From: Enterocloster clostridioformis
Lineage (GTDB): Bacteria > Bacillota > Clostridia > Lachnospirales > Lachnospiraceae
Direction of reading: 5' to 3'
Length of the DNA: 64,000 nt
Assembly: GCF_020297485.1 (NCBI RefSeq)
Contig: NZ_JAIWZC010000001.1
Span: 5,022,001-5,086,000, forward strand
Shown here: one piece after another, positions 9,502-18,874 of the stretch
How positions within the stretch are numbered: the stretch's first letter is position 1
Layout of the letters: each line of letters starts with the position of its first letter
Program-made: the position numbers and the translations under genes
Notes under the pieces: model-generated
What the model was told of the DNA's origin: nothing
Databases searched by the model: none
What the model saw: only the letters and a program-made list of their open reading frames with translations

Positions 9502-10701
9502 GTGAGACGGATGAACGGTACATGGAAGAGAGCAGGAGCCATTGGATTGGCCCTGATGCTGGTCCCGGCCCAGGGTATGCTGCGGCCGGTGACTGCGTGG
9601 GCCAGCCCGGAATTTGCCTATTCTGCGGAAAAATGGGCGGCGTTGAGGGATGATGTGCTGGAATACGGGGAGCTGGCTGACCTGATCCATGAATACAATG
9701 CCACGGTCATCAATAACCGTCTGGAATACGATGAATACAGAGGCAAGGACCACGATGAAATGAAGAATGCCTACCAGGACATTGCTGACAGGCTTTACGA
9801 TTCCAGCGACAAGATGATGGATTCCGTCAATGAGGACCAGCCGGGATACGCGGGGACAGCGGTGGGGGCCATAAGCGCCCGTCTTCAGGCTGAACAGAAC
9901 CAGGAGCTGGCTGATTCCCAGAATGAGGACGGACGGGTAAAGAAACTGGAGTACGACAGACAGGAGGCCGTCCTTGTAAAGGATGCCCAGACAAAGATGA
10001 TATCCTACTGGCAGAAGGCCAAGGCGCGTCCTGCCCTGGAAGAAGATGTGAACCAGGCCAGGTCAAGGTATGAAGCCATGGCAGTGAAAGCCGGCCAGGG
10101 CATGGCCACTCAGGCTGAGCTGCTTGGGGCCCGGGAAAAGATGGAGGCAGCCCAGGCAGCCCTGGAGACCAACGGCAGGGAACGGGACGGACTTCGCAGA
10201 GAGCTCTGCGTCATGACCGGATGGGATCACGATGCCCGGCCGGATATCAGGGAAGTGCCGGTGCCGGACGCCGGGGAGATGGATCAGATTGACCTGGAGC
10301 TGGATAAGGAAAGGGCCCTGGAGCAGAACTTTACCCAGTCAGCCAATGAGCGCCGTCTAACCTTTACAGGCAACGGGTCCCAGTGGGATGTGATGAATCA
10401 GAAGGTGGAGACAGGCCGCAGGCAGATTGCGGCGGATGTGGAAGCCAAGTATAAGCTTTTGGAGCAGGCTAGGGCTGATTATGAACAGGCCGCGGGCGAG
10501 TTTGAGCTGGCCCGTACCGGGGCTCAGACAGCCGAGCGCAAATACAGCCTGGGCATGATTTCCAAAAATGAATATACACAGCAGCAGGGAACCATGGTCT
10601 CCAGCCAGTCCGCATGCGACACAGCGGGCCTGAAATACAGGCAGGCCCTGGAGGATTACAGATGGGCGGTCAATGGCCTTGCACAGACAGAGGGGGCATA
10701 G
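9502..10701 (+). CDS. exported coiled-coil protein, TolC/OEP-like
   Basis: A 399-residue protein with a signal peptide (basic start, hydrophobic core IGLALMLVPAQG, Ala-x-Ala-like cleavage near AWAS). After it the protein is nearly all charged helix: NQARSRYEAMAVKAGQGMATQAELLGAREKMEAAQ and similar heptads, in the pattern of outer-membrane efflux (TolC) helices. GTG is taken as the start because AGGAGGAAG precedes it; an ATG 9 bp on is possible. A TolC channel makes little sense in a single-membrane bacterium, so a surface or cell-wall adaptor role for the MacAB-like pump is more likely. It is related in design to the next gene. Confidence 0.7.
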   Translation: MRRMNGTWKRAGAIGLALMLVPAQGMLRPVTAWASPEFAYSAEKWAALRDDVLEYGELADLIHEYNATVINNRLEYDEYRGKDHDEMKNAYQDIADRLYDSSDKMMDSVNEDQPGYAGTAVGAISARLQAEQNQELADSQNEDGRVKKLEYDRQEAVLVKDAQTKMISYWQKAKARPALEEDVNQARSRYEAMAVKAGQGMATQAELLGAREKMEAAQAALETNGRERDGLRRELCVMTGWDHDARPDIREVPVPDAGEMDQIDLELDKERALEQNFTQSANERRLTFTGNGSQWDVMNQKVETGRRQIAADVEAKYKLLEQARADYEQAAGEFELARTGAQTAERKYSLGMISKNEYTQQQGTMVSSQSACDTAGLKYRQALEDYRWAVNGLAQTEGA

Positions 10702-10704
10702 GAT

Positions 10705-11805
10705 ATGGTGAAAAAATGTTTACTGCTCTGCATCGGCATCCTCTTTGCCTGCCAGCATCCTCTGGAGGTCCATGCAGACGCAATGCCCGACGTCATTCGC
10801 TATGAGGAACTGGAGACTCTGGTGAAAGCCTACAGCCCCCAGATACAGATGGAACAGGCGCAGTATGACAGCCGCCTGGCACGGTATGAAAATGCCAGAG
10901 AGGAAATCATGGAAACCAGACGGCTTCTCAGGGAGGAGGCCGAGGATCTGGAGAAGGACGGCGACAAAGACAGTGCCAGCCAGTACCGGGCCCAGGCCAA
11001 GACACTGGAGGATGCGGCCAAGGATATGGATAAGCAGATACGGTCGGCCCAGGGCAGCCAGGCATCCATGTCCCTTCGCAGGATGGAGGATACCGTGCTC
11101 TGGACCGCCCAGAATCTCATGGGCACCTATAATACCCTTAAAGCGGAACAGGAGGCTGCTCTGGCTCAGGCAGAGTGGAAACAGAGCCAGTATGAGAAGC
11201 TGCTGCGCCAGGTCCAGACAGGAAGCGCTTCTGCCGCCCAGGCGGACCAGGCGGGAAAGGAAGCCGATGGGGCTGCCGCCAGGGCAAAGGCTGCCCGGGA
11301 CGAGATGGAACGGGTGAAGAAGGAATTACTCATTCTAACCGGATATCCGGAAGGATCCCAGACGGAAATCGGTCCCATGCCCGCGCCCCGGCCGGAGCGT
11401 GTCCGTGAGATGGGAGGCAGCGTCGACAAATGGCGGGCACTGGGAAACAATTATTCCCTGAGGGAACAAAGGAGCGGGGGAGCCAGCTCCAATAAAGAAC
11501 TTCATGCCCGCCAGCGTGATATCCGCCAGAGCGAGGAGGCAATGTACGGTCAGCTGGATACCCTGTATCAGGATGTCCTGGCCAGCCAGACTCTCTGGAC
11601 CAGCGCCTTAACGTCCATGGAATCACAGGAAGCCGCGTTTCAGGCCGCGTCCAACAAGCTGGCCCTGGGAATGCTGTCGCGCCAGGAATATCTGGAGGCA
11701 AAAGCGGCCTACATGGACGCCGCTGCTGCCAAAGAAAGGGCAGACGCAGGTTTCCAGCAGGCCATGGATACATATGACTGGGCTCTGAAAGGTTTCATGA
11801 CATAA
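10705..11805 (+). CDS. second exported coiled-coil protein, TolC/OEP-like
   Basis: A 366-residue protein with an N-terminal signal (VKKCLLLCIGILFACQHPL; the Cys near the cleavage site might allow lipidation, but no good lipobox is seen). Alpha-helical repeats rich in Ala, Glu and Gln follow. The C-terminus contains NKLALGMLSRQEYLEAKAAY, closely matching the preceding protein's RKYSLGMISKNEYTQQQ, so the two genes are diverged duplicates. This is also the TolC helix-turn signature. It begins 4 bp after the previous stop and is the last gene of the exporter operon. Role inferred: extracytoplasmic partner of the ABC exporter. Confidence 0.68.
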   Translation: MVKKCLLLCIGILFACQHPLEVHADAMPDVIRYEELETLVKAYSPQIQMEQAQYDSRLARYENAREEIMETRRLLREEAEDLEKDGDKDSASQYRAQAKTLEDAAKDMDKQIRSAQGSQASMSLRRMEDTVLWTAQNLMGTYNTLKAEQEAALAQAEWKQSQYEKLLRQVQTGSASAAQADQAGKEADGAAARAKAARDEMERVKKELLILTGYPEGSQTEIGPMPAPRPERVREMGGSVDKWRALGNNYSLREQRSGGASSNKELHARQRDIRQSEEAMYGQLDTLYQDVLASQTLWTSALTSMESQEAAFQAASNKLALGMLSRQEYLEAKAAYMDAAAAKERADAGFQQAMDTYDWALKGFMT

Positions 11806-11828
11806 TCATTCATTATTTGTTTCATCCC

Positions 11829-12527
11829 TTACCGCTTCATCATCCGGTACCCCACTCCCACGTGGGTCTGGATGTACTGGGGCTGTGAGGGATTTTTTTC
11901 AATCTTTTTGCGCAGGGAGGCCATAAAGACACGGAGGGAGGCCACGTCTCCTTCCCAGGCAGCGCCCCATATCTCCCGGGTTATATAGGAGTGGGTCAGG
12001 ACCTTTCCCACGTTGTGGGCCAGGAGACAGAGGAGCTTGTATTCATAAGGGGTCAGGTGCAGTTCTTCCCCGTCCAGGCAGGCGCATCCCGCCGCATAGT
12101 CAATGGTGAGCCCGCCGTTGGTAAACAGGGAGGACTGGACTTCCTCCAGGGACTGCATATAGCGCAACCGCCTCTGGGTGGAGCGGAGTCTGGCCAGAAG
12201 CTCATCCACGGAAAAAGGCTTGGTCAGATAGTCGTCCGCCCCGGCGTCCAGGGCGGCTATCTTATCGTTGTCCTCGCTTCTGGCGCTGATGACAATCATG
12301 GGGGTATTGGTCCAGGAACGGACTTTGAGAATCACGTCCACTCCGTCCATGTCCGGAAGCCCCAGGTCCAGCAAGATGATGTCAGGCCGCTGGGAAGCAG
12401 CGGACAGGATACCCTGTTCTCCCTTATCCGCCCATGTATAATGGTAATCGTGCATCTCCAGGGTAGTGGCGATGAGATTTTTCACTGCTTTGTCATCCTC
12501 TATAATCAGGATGGATGGCTTATTCAT
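11829..12527 (-). CDS. response regulator, OmpR/KdpE type
   Basis: A 232-residue two-domain regulator. The receiver domain has the acidic pocket EDD (residues 10-12), the phosphorylated Asp in LLDLGLPDMDG, and Lys in YLTKPFS. A C-terminal winged helix ends LRVFMASLRKKIEKNP and VGVGYRMM. Sequence style is that of KdpE. It overlaps the histidine kinase gene by 8 bp, so the pair is co-translated. No kdpFABC is in the window; instead a Trk/Ktr-type potassium pair lies divergently next to it. Control of potassium uptake is therefore likely but not shown. Confidence 0.9.
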   Translation of the reverse strand: MNKPSILIIEDDKAVKNLIATTLEMHDYHYTWADKGEQGILSAASQRPDIILLDLGLPDMDGVDVILKVRSWTNTPMIVISARSEDNDKIAALDAGADDYLTKPFSVDELLARLRSTQRRLRYMQSLEEVQSSLFTNGGLTIDYAAGCACLDGEELHLTPYEYKLLCLLAHNVGKVLTHSYITREIWGAAWEGDVASLRVFMASLRKKIEKNPSQPQYIQTHVGVGYRMMKR

Positions 12528-14073
12528 GTAAGGATACCTCCTTGGCTGGTAATGTAAGCCGGAAAATACTTCCGGCAGGTTTGTTGTCCAAAACTTCGAT
12601 GGTGCCCCTGTGGGCGCTCAGTATTGCCCTGCAAAGGGGCAGCCCCAGTCCCATGCCCCGCTTTCCGTCCGCGGATTTATGACCGGTGGTATAGAACATT
12701 TCAAAAATCTTTTCCTTGGACTCATCGGGGATTCCGGGTCCGTTGTCGCTGACATCAATGACAGCAGAGGAGCCCTCCTGGCGGCTGTTTACCATAATGG
12801 TGGAGCCTTCCGGCGTGTACTTCACCGCATTGTCCACCAGGTTGGTTATGACCTGCATGATCAGCCTGGCATCCATGTCAGCCAGGATATAGTCACCTAT
12901 CTGATTCACTTTGATGGTGTGGTGTTCATGACGCCGGTTAATATGGCGCATGGCCTCATCTATGACTTCCTCCAGCAGTTCGGTTTCCATGTGCAGATGG
13001 ACGCCCTGCCCTTCCATACGGGTGATGGACAGAAGGTTTTCCACCAGATTGATAAGCCACATGGAATCATCGTATATATCCCTGTATATCCGGTTCCTGT
13101 GTTCGGCTGTCAGGCTCCCTCCATCGCTCATCAGGACGCCTGCATTGCCGGATATGCTGGTGAGAGGGGTGCGCAGGTCATGGGAGATGGAGCGCAGCAA
13201 ATTGCTTCTGAGCTGTTCAGCCCGGGCCATGGCAGCCTCCTCCTCCCGCTTTCTGGATATATATTCTTTTTCCAGCGCCATGGAACACTGGGCTATGATT
13301 GCTACTGCAAGGCTGTTTTCAAAGTCGCCGGGAGGTGTATTGCCCACAAGGATTCCCATGACGCCATAGACAGCACCGGAGCTTTGAAGGGGCAGGAAAT
13401 GGTAAGCCGCCGCGGGAAACACTTCTGTGGCAGCCCCTGTTTCCTTTCCTTCCCGGAAGCATTTCCGGGCAGCAGTCAGTTCCTCCAGGGTATCCGGGGA
13501 CGGGCCCCGCCCTGTTGCGGGGGACGAGTACTCACGGAAACAAAGAGGGGACTTAAGGCCGGCACCATCCTGTTCAAAGCAGGTAATGTCCCTTTTGAGC
13601 AGCTTGTTCAGCTGTCTGGCGGTACAGGAAAGGATGTCCGCCGGGGCAGCGGCCTTTTGGAGCATCTGGCTGGTGTCCAGGATGACGCCGGAGCGGTAGG
13701 CGTCCTGTTGGGAAAGCCGCGCCTTTTCTTTCATCTGTACGGTGTAGGAGCTGGTGAATACGGCTGCCAGGAACGTAATCAGAAGGGTAAGCTGGGTGCC
13801 TGCGTCCTCTGCCTTCAGAACGAACATGGGCTCTGTGAATATGTAGTTGAACAGCAGTACGCTGGCCAGGGATGCGCTGATGCTGTACCAGCGGCTGGCC
13901 GTGACTGCCGCCACCACCAGGACTCCCAGAATATATACGGTAATGATATTGGCCTGGGACAGGCCAATGGTTTCTAACAGGAATCCAACGGCAGTGGCTG
14001 CGGCCAGAACTGCCATGGTCTTTAGGGTGTCAAGGATTCGGGTACGGGCCATGGAATGAAAAACCTCCTTCAT
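12520..14073 (-). CDS. sensor histidine kinase, KdpD C-terminal type
   Basis: 517 residues. Four hydrophobic segments lie within about residues 17-110 (DUF4118-like KdpD membrane domain), then a GAF-like region, then the kinase core. The core has the phosphoacceptor His in SHDLRTPLTSISG, N-box NLVDNAVKYTP, and the G-boxes DNGPGIP and GMGLGLPLCRAIL. The N-terminal KdpD and Usp-like cytosolic domains of full-length KdpD (~890 residues) are absent. This matches the short KdpD-like kinases of some Firmicutes. Partner of the adjacent regulator. The start lies in a divergent gap with the trkH remnant, where direct AT-rich repeats could hold operators. Confidence 0.9.
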   Translation of the reverse strand: MKEVFHSMARTRILDTLKTMAVLAAATAVGFLLETIGLSQANIITVYILGVLVVAAVTASRWYSISASLASVLLFNYIFTEPMFVLKAEDAGTQLTLLITFLAAVFTSSYTVQMKEKARLSQQDAYRSGVILDTSQMLQKAAAPADILSCTARQLNKLLKRDITCFEQDGAGLKSPLCFREYSSPATGRGPSPDTLEELTAARKCFREGKETGAATEVFPAAAYHFLPLQSSGAVYGVMGILVGNTPPGDFENSLAVAIIAQCSMALEKEYISRKREEEAAMARAEQLRSNLLRSISHDLRTPLTSISGNAGVLMSDGGSLTAEHRNRIYRDIYDDSMWLINLVENLLSITRMEGQGVHLHMETELLEEVIDEAMRHINRRHEHHTIKVNQIGDYILADMDARLIMQVITNLVDNAVKYTPEGSTIMVNSRQEGSSAVIDVSDNGPGIPDESKEKIFEMFYTTGHKSADGKRGMGLGLPLCRAILSAHRGTIEVLDNKPAGSIFRLTLPAKEVSLHE

Positions 14074-14218
14074 TGTTTACCTGGACAGTATATCATATCT
14101 TTGAGTTAAATGACTGTATCTTTATAGAATATTTACATAATCTTTATACCGGAGACGGTTCCGTTATACCTGCTTTATGCCCTTAGTGGTAAGCTTGAAG
14201 GCACTGGGAGGTGATTAT

Positions 14219-14841
14219 ATGAAGTATCTGGAAAGGCAGTCTCCTGCCAGAATCATTGCCATTGGTTTTCTGGCCGTCATCCTTACAGGTTTTTCTTTGC
14301 TGATGCTGCCGGTGTGTGTGAAGCCGGGAGTCAGGCTTCATTATGTGGACGCGCTGTTTACATCCACCAGCGCTGTGTGTGTTACCGGCCTCATTGCCGT
14401 GGACACGGCCGATACCTATACGGCCCTGGGCCAGACCGTGGTGGCCCTTCTGATTCAGATTGGCGGACTGGGTGTACCATCAAAGGAGCTGCCTGCAATG
14501 AGGAGCCCCACGCCTTCCATTACCGGATTCCCCAGGAGGCATTTTACAAGGCAGCCATTGTGACGGCTCTGTCGGCCCTGGTGGTGTGTCTGGGAACATT
14601 TTTCATGTGTATCCTGGAGCCGGCTGTTCCCTTTGAGGATATTTTGTTTGAAATCACTTCGGCTTTCGGAATCGTGGGTCTGTCTACCGGCATTACGCCG
14701 GGGCTCAGCTCCCTCAGCAAGCTTCTGGAGGTGCTGGTAATGTATATCGGCAGACTGGGGCCGTTGACCATCGTGACGATTTGGGTATTCAAACCCACTA
14801 AATCCGTATCCTATGCGGAGGGAAGCATTTCCATCGGATAG
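14219..14841 (+). pseudogene. trkH: potassium uptake protein TrkH/KtrB, internally deleted and frameshifted
   Basis: The first 86 codons read like a normal KtrB/TrkH start, with one pore loop (TSTSAVCVTGL) and ALLIQIGGLGV. At about 14476 the reading frame changes. The continuation in another frame matches the C-terminal part: EEPHAFHYRIPQEAFYKAA, then a pore loop (TSAFGIVGLSTG) and the last helices. Intact members have about 450 residues with four pore loops; about 240 residues holding the middle two are missing. A functional channel is not expected. The good ribosome binding site (GGGAGGTG) and intact trkA downstream suggest a recent loss. Confidence 0.85.
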
Positions 14842-14899
14842 GATAGGAGTATTGATATGGCTGTAAACACATTTTAAATGGATAGAGGAGGTTTTTTAT

Positions 14900-15574
14900 A
14901 TGGTACGAAAACAGACAGAGGCAATGTCTTATGGAATCATAGGTCTGGGAAGGTTTGGAAGCGCACTGGCCGCAACCCTGGCCGAGGCGGATAAAGAGCT
15001 TATGGTGTTGGACAGAAGTGAGGAAAAAATCAGGCAGGCCAGAAACTATACGGAACATGCGTATGTGGTAAAGGATTTGCAGAAGGAGACGCTGCGGGAG
15101 ACGGGAATACAAAACTGTGATGTGGTAGTGGTCTGTATCGGTGACAAGGTGGATGTAAGCATTCTAACCACCCTCAATGTAATCAATCTGGGCGTGCCCC
15201 AGGTGGTGGCCAAGGCCAACAGTCCGGAACAGGGCGAGATTCTGGAGAAAATCGGGGCCCAGGTGGTGTATCCTGAGAGGGATATGGCAGTCCGCCTGGC
15301 CAGAAGGCTTATCTCAAAGCGCATATTCAATCTCTTTGAGCCGGACCAGAACGTGGATATATCTGAAATAAAAACCACCAGAAAGCTTACAGGCCAGTCT
15401 GTCAGGGACGCCCAGCTGAGGAACCGGTACGGCATTAACATAATCGCCATCACCAGAGGCAGATGGCTGACCACAGATGTCAGCCCGGATTATGTGTTTC
15501 AGGATGAGGATACGGTGCTTGTGATTGGGGAGAGGGAGAAGATCAAGCGTCTGGCGGACGATTTGGTGCGGTGA
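14900..15574 (+). CDS. trkA: potassium uptake regulatory subunit TrkA/KtrA
   Basis: A 224-residue RCK protein. The N-terminal Rossmann fold has the nucleotide motif YGIIGLGRFGSALA (residues 11-24) and acidic LMVLDRSEEK. The C-terminal RCK_C domain (about residues 140-224) ends DEDTVLVIGEREKI. Such subunits gate KtrB/TrkH in response to ATP/ADP or NAD(H) and c-di-AMP. It is intact although its partner next door is broken, so it must serve another channel subunit encoded elsewhere or be decaying more slowly. AGGAGG-type site before the ATG. Confidence 0.93.
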   Translation: MVRKQTEAMSYGIIGLGRFGSALAATLAEADKELMVLDRSEEKIRQARNYTEHAYVVKDLQKETLRETGIQNCDVVVVCIGDKVDVSILTTLNVINLGVPQVVAKANSPEQGEILEKIGAQVVYPERDMAVRLARRLISKRIFNLFEPDQNVDISEIKTTRKLTGQSVRDAQLRNRYGINIIAITRGRWLTTDVSPDYVFQDEDTVLVIGEREKIKRLADDLVR

Positions 15575-15802
15575 TGAGAAATTCCGGTTGAGAGCTCTGC
15601 GTCAAATCACATCGTTGTATTTTTAAAAGAATATTGGTTTCGCACAAAGAAAAGGGAAGGATTTCATATATCTGCCAATTATTTTATACAAAATGTAGAA
15701 AATGCACAAAAAATACGAGATATATTGACACAGAGTTGTCTATTGTGATAGACTCAAGGTGTCAGAAGATGACGCAATTGAATAGAAGTATAAGTATTCA
15801 AA

Positions 15803-15865
15803 ACTTATATATGCTCAAGATAGGTTGAGCGTTTCTACCAACTACCGTAATAGTTGACTATAAGT
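15803..15865 (+). ncRNA. purine riboswitch aptamer, guanine type
   Basis: All landmarks of the class are in order. P1 arms are ACTTATA and TATAAGT. There is a P2 hairpin, the invariant J2/3 TTTCTACC, a P3 hairpin with loop CCGTAAT, and J3/1 GACTA. The specificity base is C, the guanine/hypoxanthine-sensing version rather than the adenine one (U). It stands 170 bp before guanine deaminase and a purine permease. I could not settle the expression platform: CACATCAG...CTGATGTG downstream can pair, and a T-run follows near 15935. Confidence 0.93.
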
Positions 15866-16035
15866 TTTCACATCAGGTACTGCCCGGGGCGCCGGAGACA
15901 GGCTGATGTGGAGCCTTAGGAACAGCGGTGGTTTTTTTGTTTGCAAAAAATGCAGATGGACGCCCGGGCCCGCCGCTGTACGGGTGAATACAAGGGTGCG
16001 CCGGTCAACGGCGTATCACGGAAAAGGAGGAGCAT

Positions 16036-17307
16036 ATGGCAGAGAATTTTGTATTAAAGGGCAATATCTGCTACAGCCAGGATTCCCGCGCACTGATATG
16101 TGTGGAACAGGGATATCTGGTATGTACAGATGGCATATCAGCCGGCGTGTACAAAGAACTTCCGCAGATGTATGCAGGCTTTCCTCTGACGGATTATGGA
16201 GACAGGCTGATTGTGCCGGGTCTTACGGACCTTCATCTCCATGCCCCGCAGTATTCATTCAGAGGTCTGGGTATGGACCTTGAACTATTGGAATGGCTGA
16301 ACACGCGGACGTTTCCTGAAGAAGCCAAGTACAGCGATATGGAGTATGCCAAAAGGGCGTATACCATATTTGCGGAAAACATGAAACACAGCGCAACCAC
16401 AAGGGCTTGTATATTTGCAACCATGCACAGGGAGGCCACGGAGCTTCTCATGGATTTAATGGAGGAAACCGGACTTAAGACCATGGTAGGCAAGGTCAAC
16501 ATGGACAGGAACAGTCCGGATATTCTGGTGGAGGAGACAGAGGAATCCCTGAGGGAAACCAGACAGTGGCTGGCGGACATAAAGGGACGGTACAGGAACA
16601 CGGTTCCCATTCTCACGCCAAGGTTCATTCCCACCTGCACCGACACACTGATGGAAGAGCTCAAGAAGCTTCAGATGGAGTATGAACTTCCGGTCCAGTC
16701 CCATTTGTCGGAAAACAAGGGAGAGATTGACTGGGTGAAGGAACTGTGCCCGTGGTCTGAGTTTTACGGAGATGCGTATGACCATTTCGGCATGTTCGGC
16801 AACGGCGTAAAAACCATCATGGCCCACTGTGTGTGGCCTCCGGAAAAGGAAATACAGAGAATGAAGGAAAACGGCGTATACGTGGCCCATTGTCCGCAGT
16901 CCAACACCAACCTGTCCTCCGGCATTGCGCCCGTAAGGACATATCTGGAACAGGGAATCCACACAGGACTTGGCACGGATGTGGCCGGAGGTGCGGGAGA
17001 GTCCGTATTCAGGGCCATGGCTGACGCCATCCAGGTGTCAAAGCTGCGCTGGAGACTGGTGGATGAGACACTGAAGCCCCTTACGGCGGAGGAGGCATTC
17101 TACCTGGGAACAAAGGGCGGCGGCGGGTTCTTCGGAAAGGCCGGTAGCTTTGAGGAAGGCTATGAGCTAGACGCACTGGTGCTGAACGACGAGAGCCTTA
17201 AGCATCCTCAGCCTCTGAGCTTAAAGGAGCGGCTGGAGCGGTTCATCTACATTTCGGATGAGCGCCATATTGACGCCAAGTATGTGGCGGGCAGCAAGAT
17301 ATTTTAG
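16036..17307 (+). CDS. guaD: guanine deaminase
   Basis: Amidohydrolase converting guanine to xanthine and ammonia. Visible metal and catalytic motifs: DLHLHAPQYSF (metal HxH), SHLSENKGEI (metal His and catalytic Glu region), MAHCV, and LGTDVAGG with the metal Asp. At 423 residues it is the usual length. The ATG follows AAGGAGGAG. Under the upstream guanine riboswitch it should be switched by purines. With the permease and the molybdenum hydroxylase downstream it forms a route guanine to xanthine and onward to urate or other catabolites. Confidence 0.94.
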   Translation: MAENFVLKGNICYSQDSRALICVEQGYLVCTDGISAGVYKELPQMYAGFPLTDYGDRLIVPGLTDLHLHAPQYSFRGLGMDLELLEWLNTRTFPEEAKYSDMEYAKRAYTIFAENMKHSATTRACIFATMHREATELLMDLMEETGLKTMVGKVNMDRNSPDILVEETEESLRETRQWLADIKGRYRNTVPILTPRFIPTCTDTLMEELKKLQMEYELPVQSHLSENKGEIDWVKELCPWSEFYGDAYDHFGMFGNGVKTIMAHCVWPPEKEIQRMKENGVYVAHCPQSNTNLSSGIAPVRTYLEQGIHTGLGTDVAGGAGESVFRAMADAIQVSKLRWRLVDETLKPLTAEEAFYLGTKGGGGFFGKAGSFEEGYELDALVLNDESLKHPQPLSLKERLERFIYISDERHIDAKYVAGSKIF

Positions 17308-17406
17308 CTGAAAACTGAATAGGTATAAAAAGGACGGAATGGGGTATCGTTCTTTTATATAGAAACAGCGGAAAACTATAGGCATGAATTCAAGGAGGTA
17401 TGAAGT

Positions 17407-18801
17407 ATGGAGAACAAATCAAATCAGGGATTCCTGGAAAAGGTATTTCACCTATCGGAAAACCACACAGACGTTAAGACAGAGGTAATTGCCGGCATCA
17501 CCACGTTCATGACAATGGCCTACATCCTTGCAGTGAATCCGAACATCCTGAGCGTCGCGGGAATGGACAGAGGCGCTGTCTTTACAGCCACTGCCCTTGC
17601 ATCCCTGGTCGCCACCCTGCTGATGGCTGCATTTGCCAATTATCCTTTTGTGCTGGCGCCCGGCATGGGACTGAATGCTTATTTTGCATATACCGTAGTA
17701 CTCCAGATGGGTTATACCTGGCAGATGGCTCTGGCAGCCGTATTCGTGGAAGGTCTTATCTTCATCGCACTGTCTCTTACCAATGTGCGTGAAGCTATTT
17801 TCAATGCCATTCCCATGAATCTGAAACACGCAGTATCCGCAGGTATCGGACTTTTTATCGCCTTCATTGGTTTGCAGAATGCTAAAATCGTGGTGGAGAG
17901 CGCCACACTTGTATCCGTATTTTCATTCAAAGGATCTCTGGAGGCAGGAACATTTAATTCCGTTGGAATCACCGTACTGCTGGCTCTCGTGGGCGTACTT
18001 ATCACCGGTATCCTGGTTGTTAAGAACATAAAGGGAAATATTCTCTGGGGAATTCTCATCACATGGATTTTAGGTATTATCTGTGAAGTGACCGGACTGT
18101 ACCAGCCAAATGCAGAGCTGGGAATGTTCAGCGTACTGCCAGATTTCTCCGGTGGCTTTGGTATTCAGAGCATGGCTCCCACCTTCTTTAAGATGGATTT
18201 CAGCGGTATCCTGTCCCTGAACTTTGTGACCATTATGTTTGCGTTCCTGTTTGTGGATATGTTCGATACACTGGGAACACTGATTGGCGTGGCATCCAAG
18301 GCCGATATGCTGGATAAGGACGGAAAGCTTCCAAAGATTAGAGGCGCCCTTCTGTCTGATGCCATCGGTACCTCTCTGGGCGCTGTATTCGGTACCTCCA
18401 CCACAACCACATTCGTTGAGAGCGCTTCCGGTGTTGCGGAAGGCGGAAGAACCGGACTCACATCCGTAGTGGCAGCTATTTTCTTCGGTCTGTCCCTGTT
18501 CCTGTCACCGGTTTTCTTAGCCATCCCGTCCTTTGCAACGGCCCCGGCGCTGATTATCGTAGGCTTCCTGATGATAAGCTCTGTTTTAAAGATTGATTTC
18601 AACGACTTTACAGAGGCAATCCCGAGCTACATCGCCATCATCGCCATGCCTTTCATGTACAGCATTTCCGAAGGTATTGCAATGGGCGTTATCTCCTACG
18701 TGGTTATCAACGTGGCAACCGGCCATGCAAAGGGTAAGAAAATCAGCCTTCTGATGTATGTATTGGCGGTATTATTTGTACTTAAATATGTATTAATTTA
18801 A
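17407..18801 (+). CDS. NCS2-family purine permease (AzgA/PbuG type)
   Basis: A 464-residue membrane protein with about 12-14 hydrophobic segments. The AzgA-like start TEVIAGITTFMTMAYILAVNP and APGMGLNAYFAYTVV are diagnostic, as is the substrate-site helix with GTSTTTTFVESASGVAEGGRTG split across the middle. Such proteins import guanine, hypoxanthine or adenine by proton symport. Riboswitch and guanine deaminase upstream point to guanine/hypoxanthine. AAGGAGG precedes the ATG. About 70 bp separate it from the dehydrogenase genes, with a stem-loop between. Confidence 0.93.
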   Translation: MENKSNQGFLEKVFHLSENHTDVKTEVIAGITTFMTMAYILAVNPNILSVAGMDRGAVFTATALASLVATLLMAAFANYPFVLAPGMGLNAYFAYTVVLQMGYTWQMALAAVFVEGLIFIALSLTNVREAIFNAIPMNLKHAVSAGIGLFIAFIGLQNAKIVVESATLVSVFSFKGSLEAGTFNSVGITVLLALVGVLITGILVVKNIKGNILWGILITWILGIICEVTGLYQPNAELGMFSVLPDFSGGFGIQSMAPTFFKMDFSGILSLNFVTIMFAFLFVDMFDTLGTLIGVASKADMLDKDGKLPKIRGALLSDAIGTSLGAVFGTSTTTTFVESASGVAEGGRTGLTSVVAAIFFGLSLFLSPVFLAIPSFATAPALIIVGFLMISSVLKIDFNDFTEAIPSYIAIIAMPFMYSISEGIAMGVISYVVINVATGHAKGKKISLLMYVLAVLFVLKYVLI

Positions 18802-18822
18802 AATATGCGGCATATAATGCAG

Positions 18823-18843
18823 ACGCCTGGAATACAGGCGTTT
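18823..18843 (+). terminator. weak stem-loop between permease and dehydrogenase genes
   Basis: ACGCCTG and CAGGCGT form a 7-bp stem with a short loop, followed by TTT only. It may be a leaky terminator or an RNA-processing site that lowers downstream expression. Confidence 0.4.
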
Positions 18844-18874
18844 GCGCATTCAAGATAAGGAGGTAGAGCACACC

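Noticed and set aside
12610..13977. 455-codon open frame on the plus strand
   Set aside because: Entirely antisense to the histidine kinase, whose motifs are clear. It arises from GC-rich third positions and has no family resemblance.
15634..15828. 64-codon open frame before the riboswitch
   Set aside because: No ribosome binding site, unusual composition, and it runs into the aptamer; probably leader or intergenic sequence.
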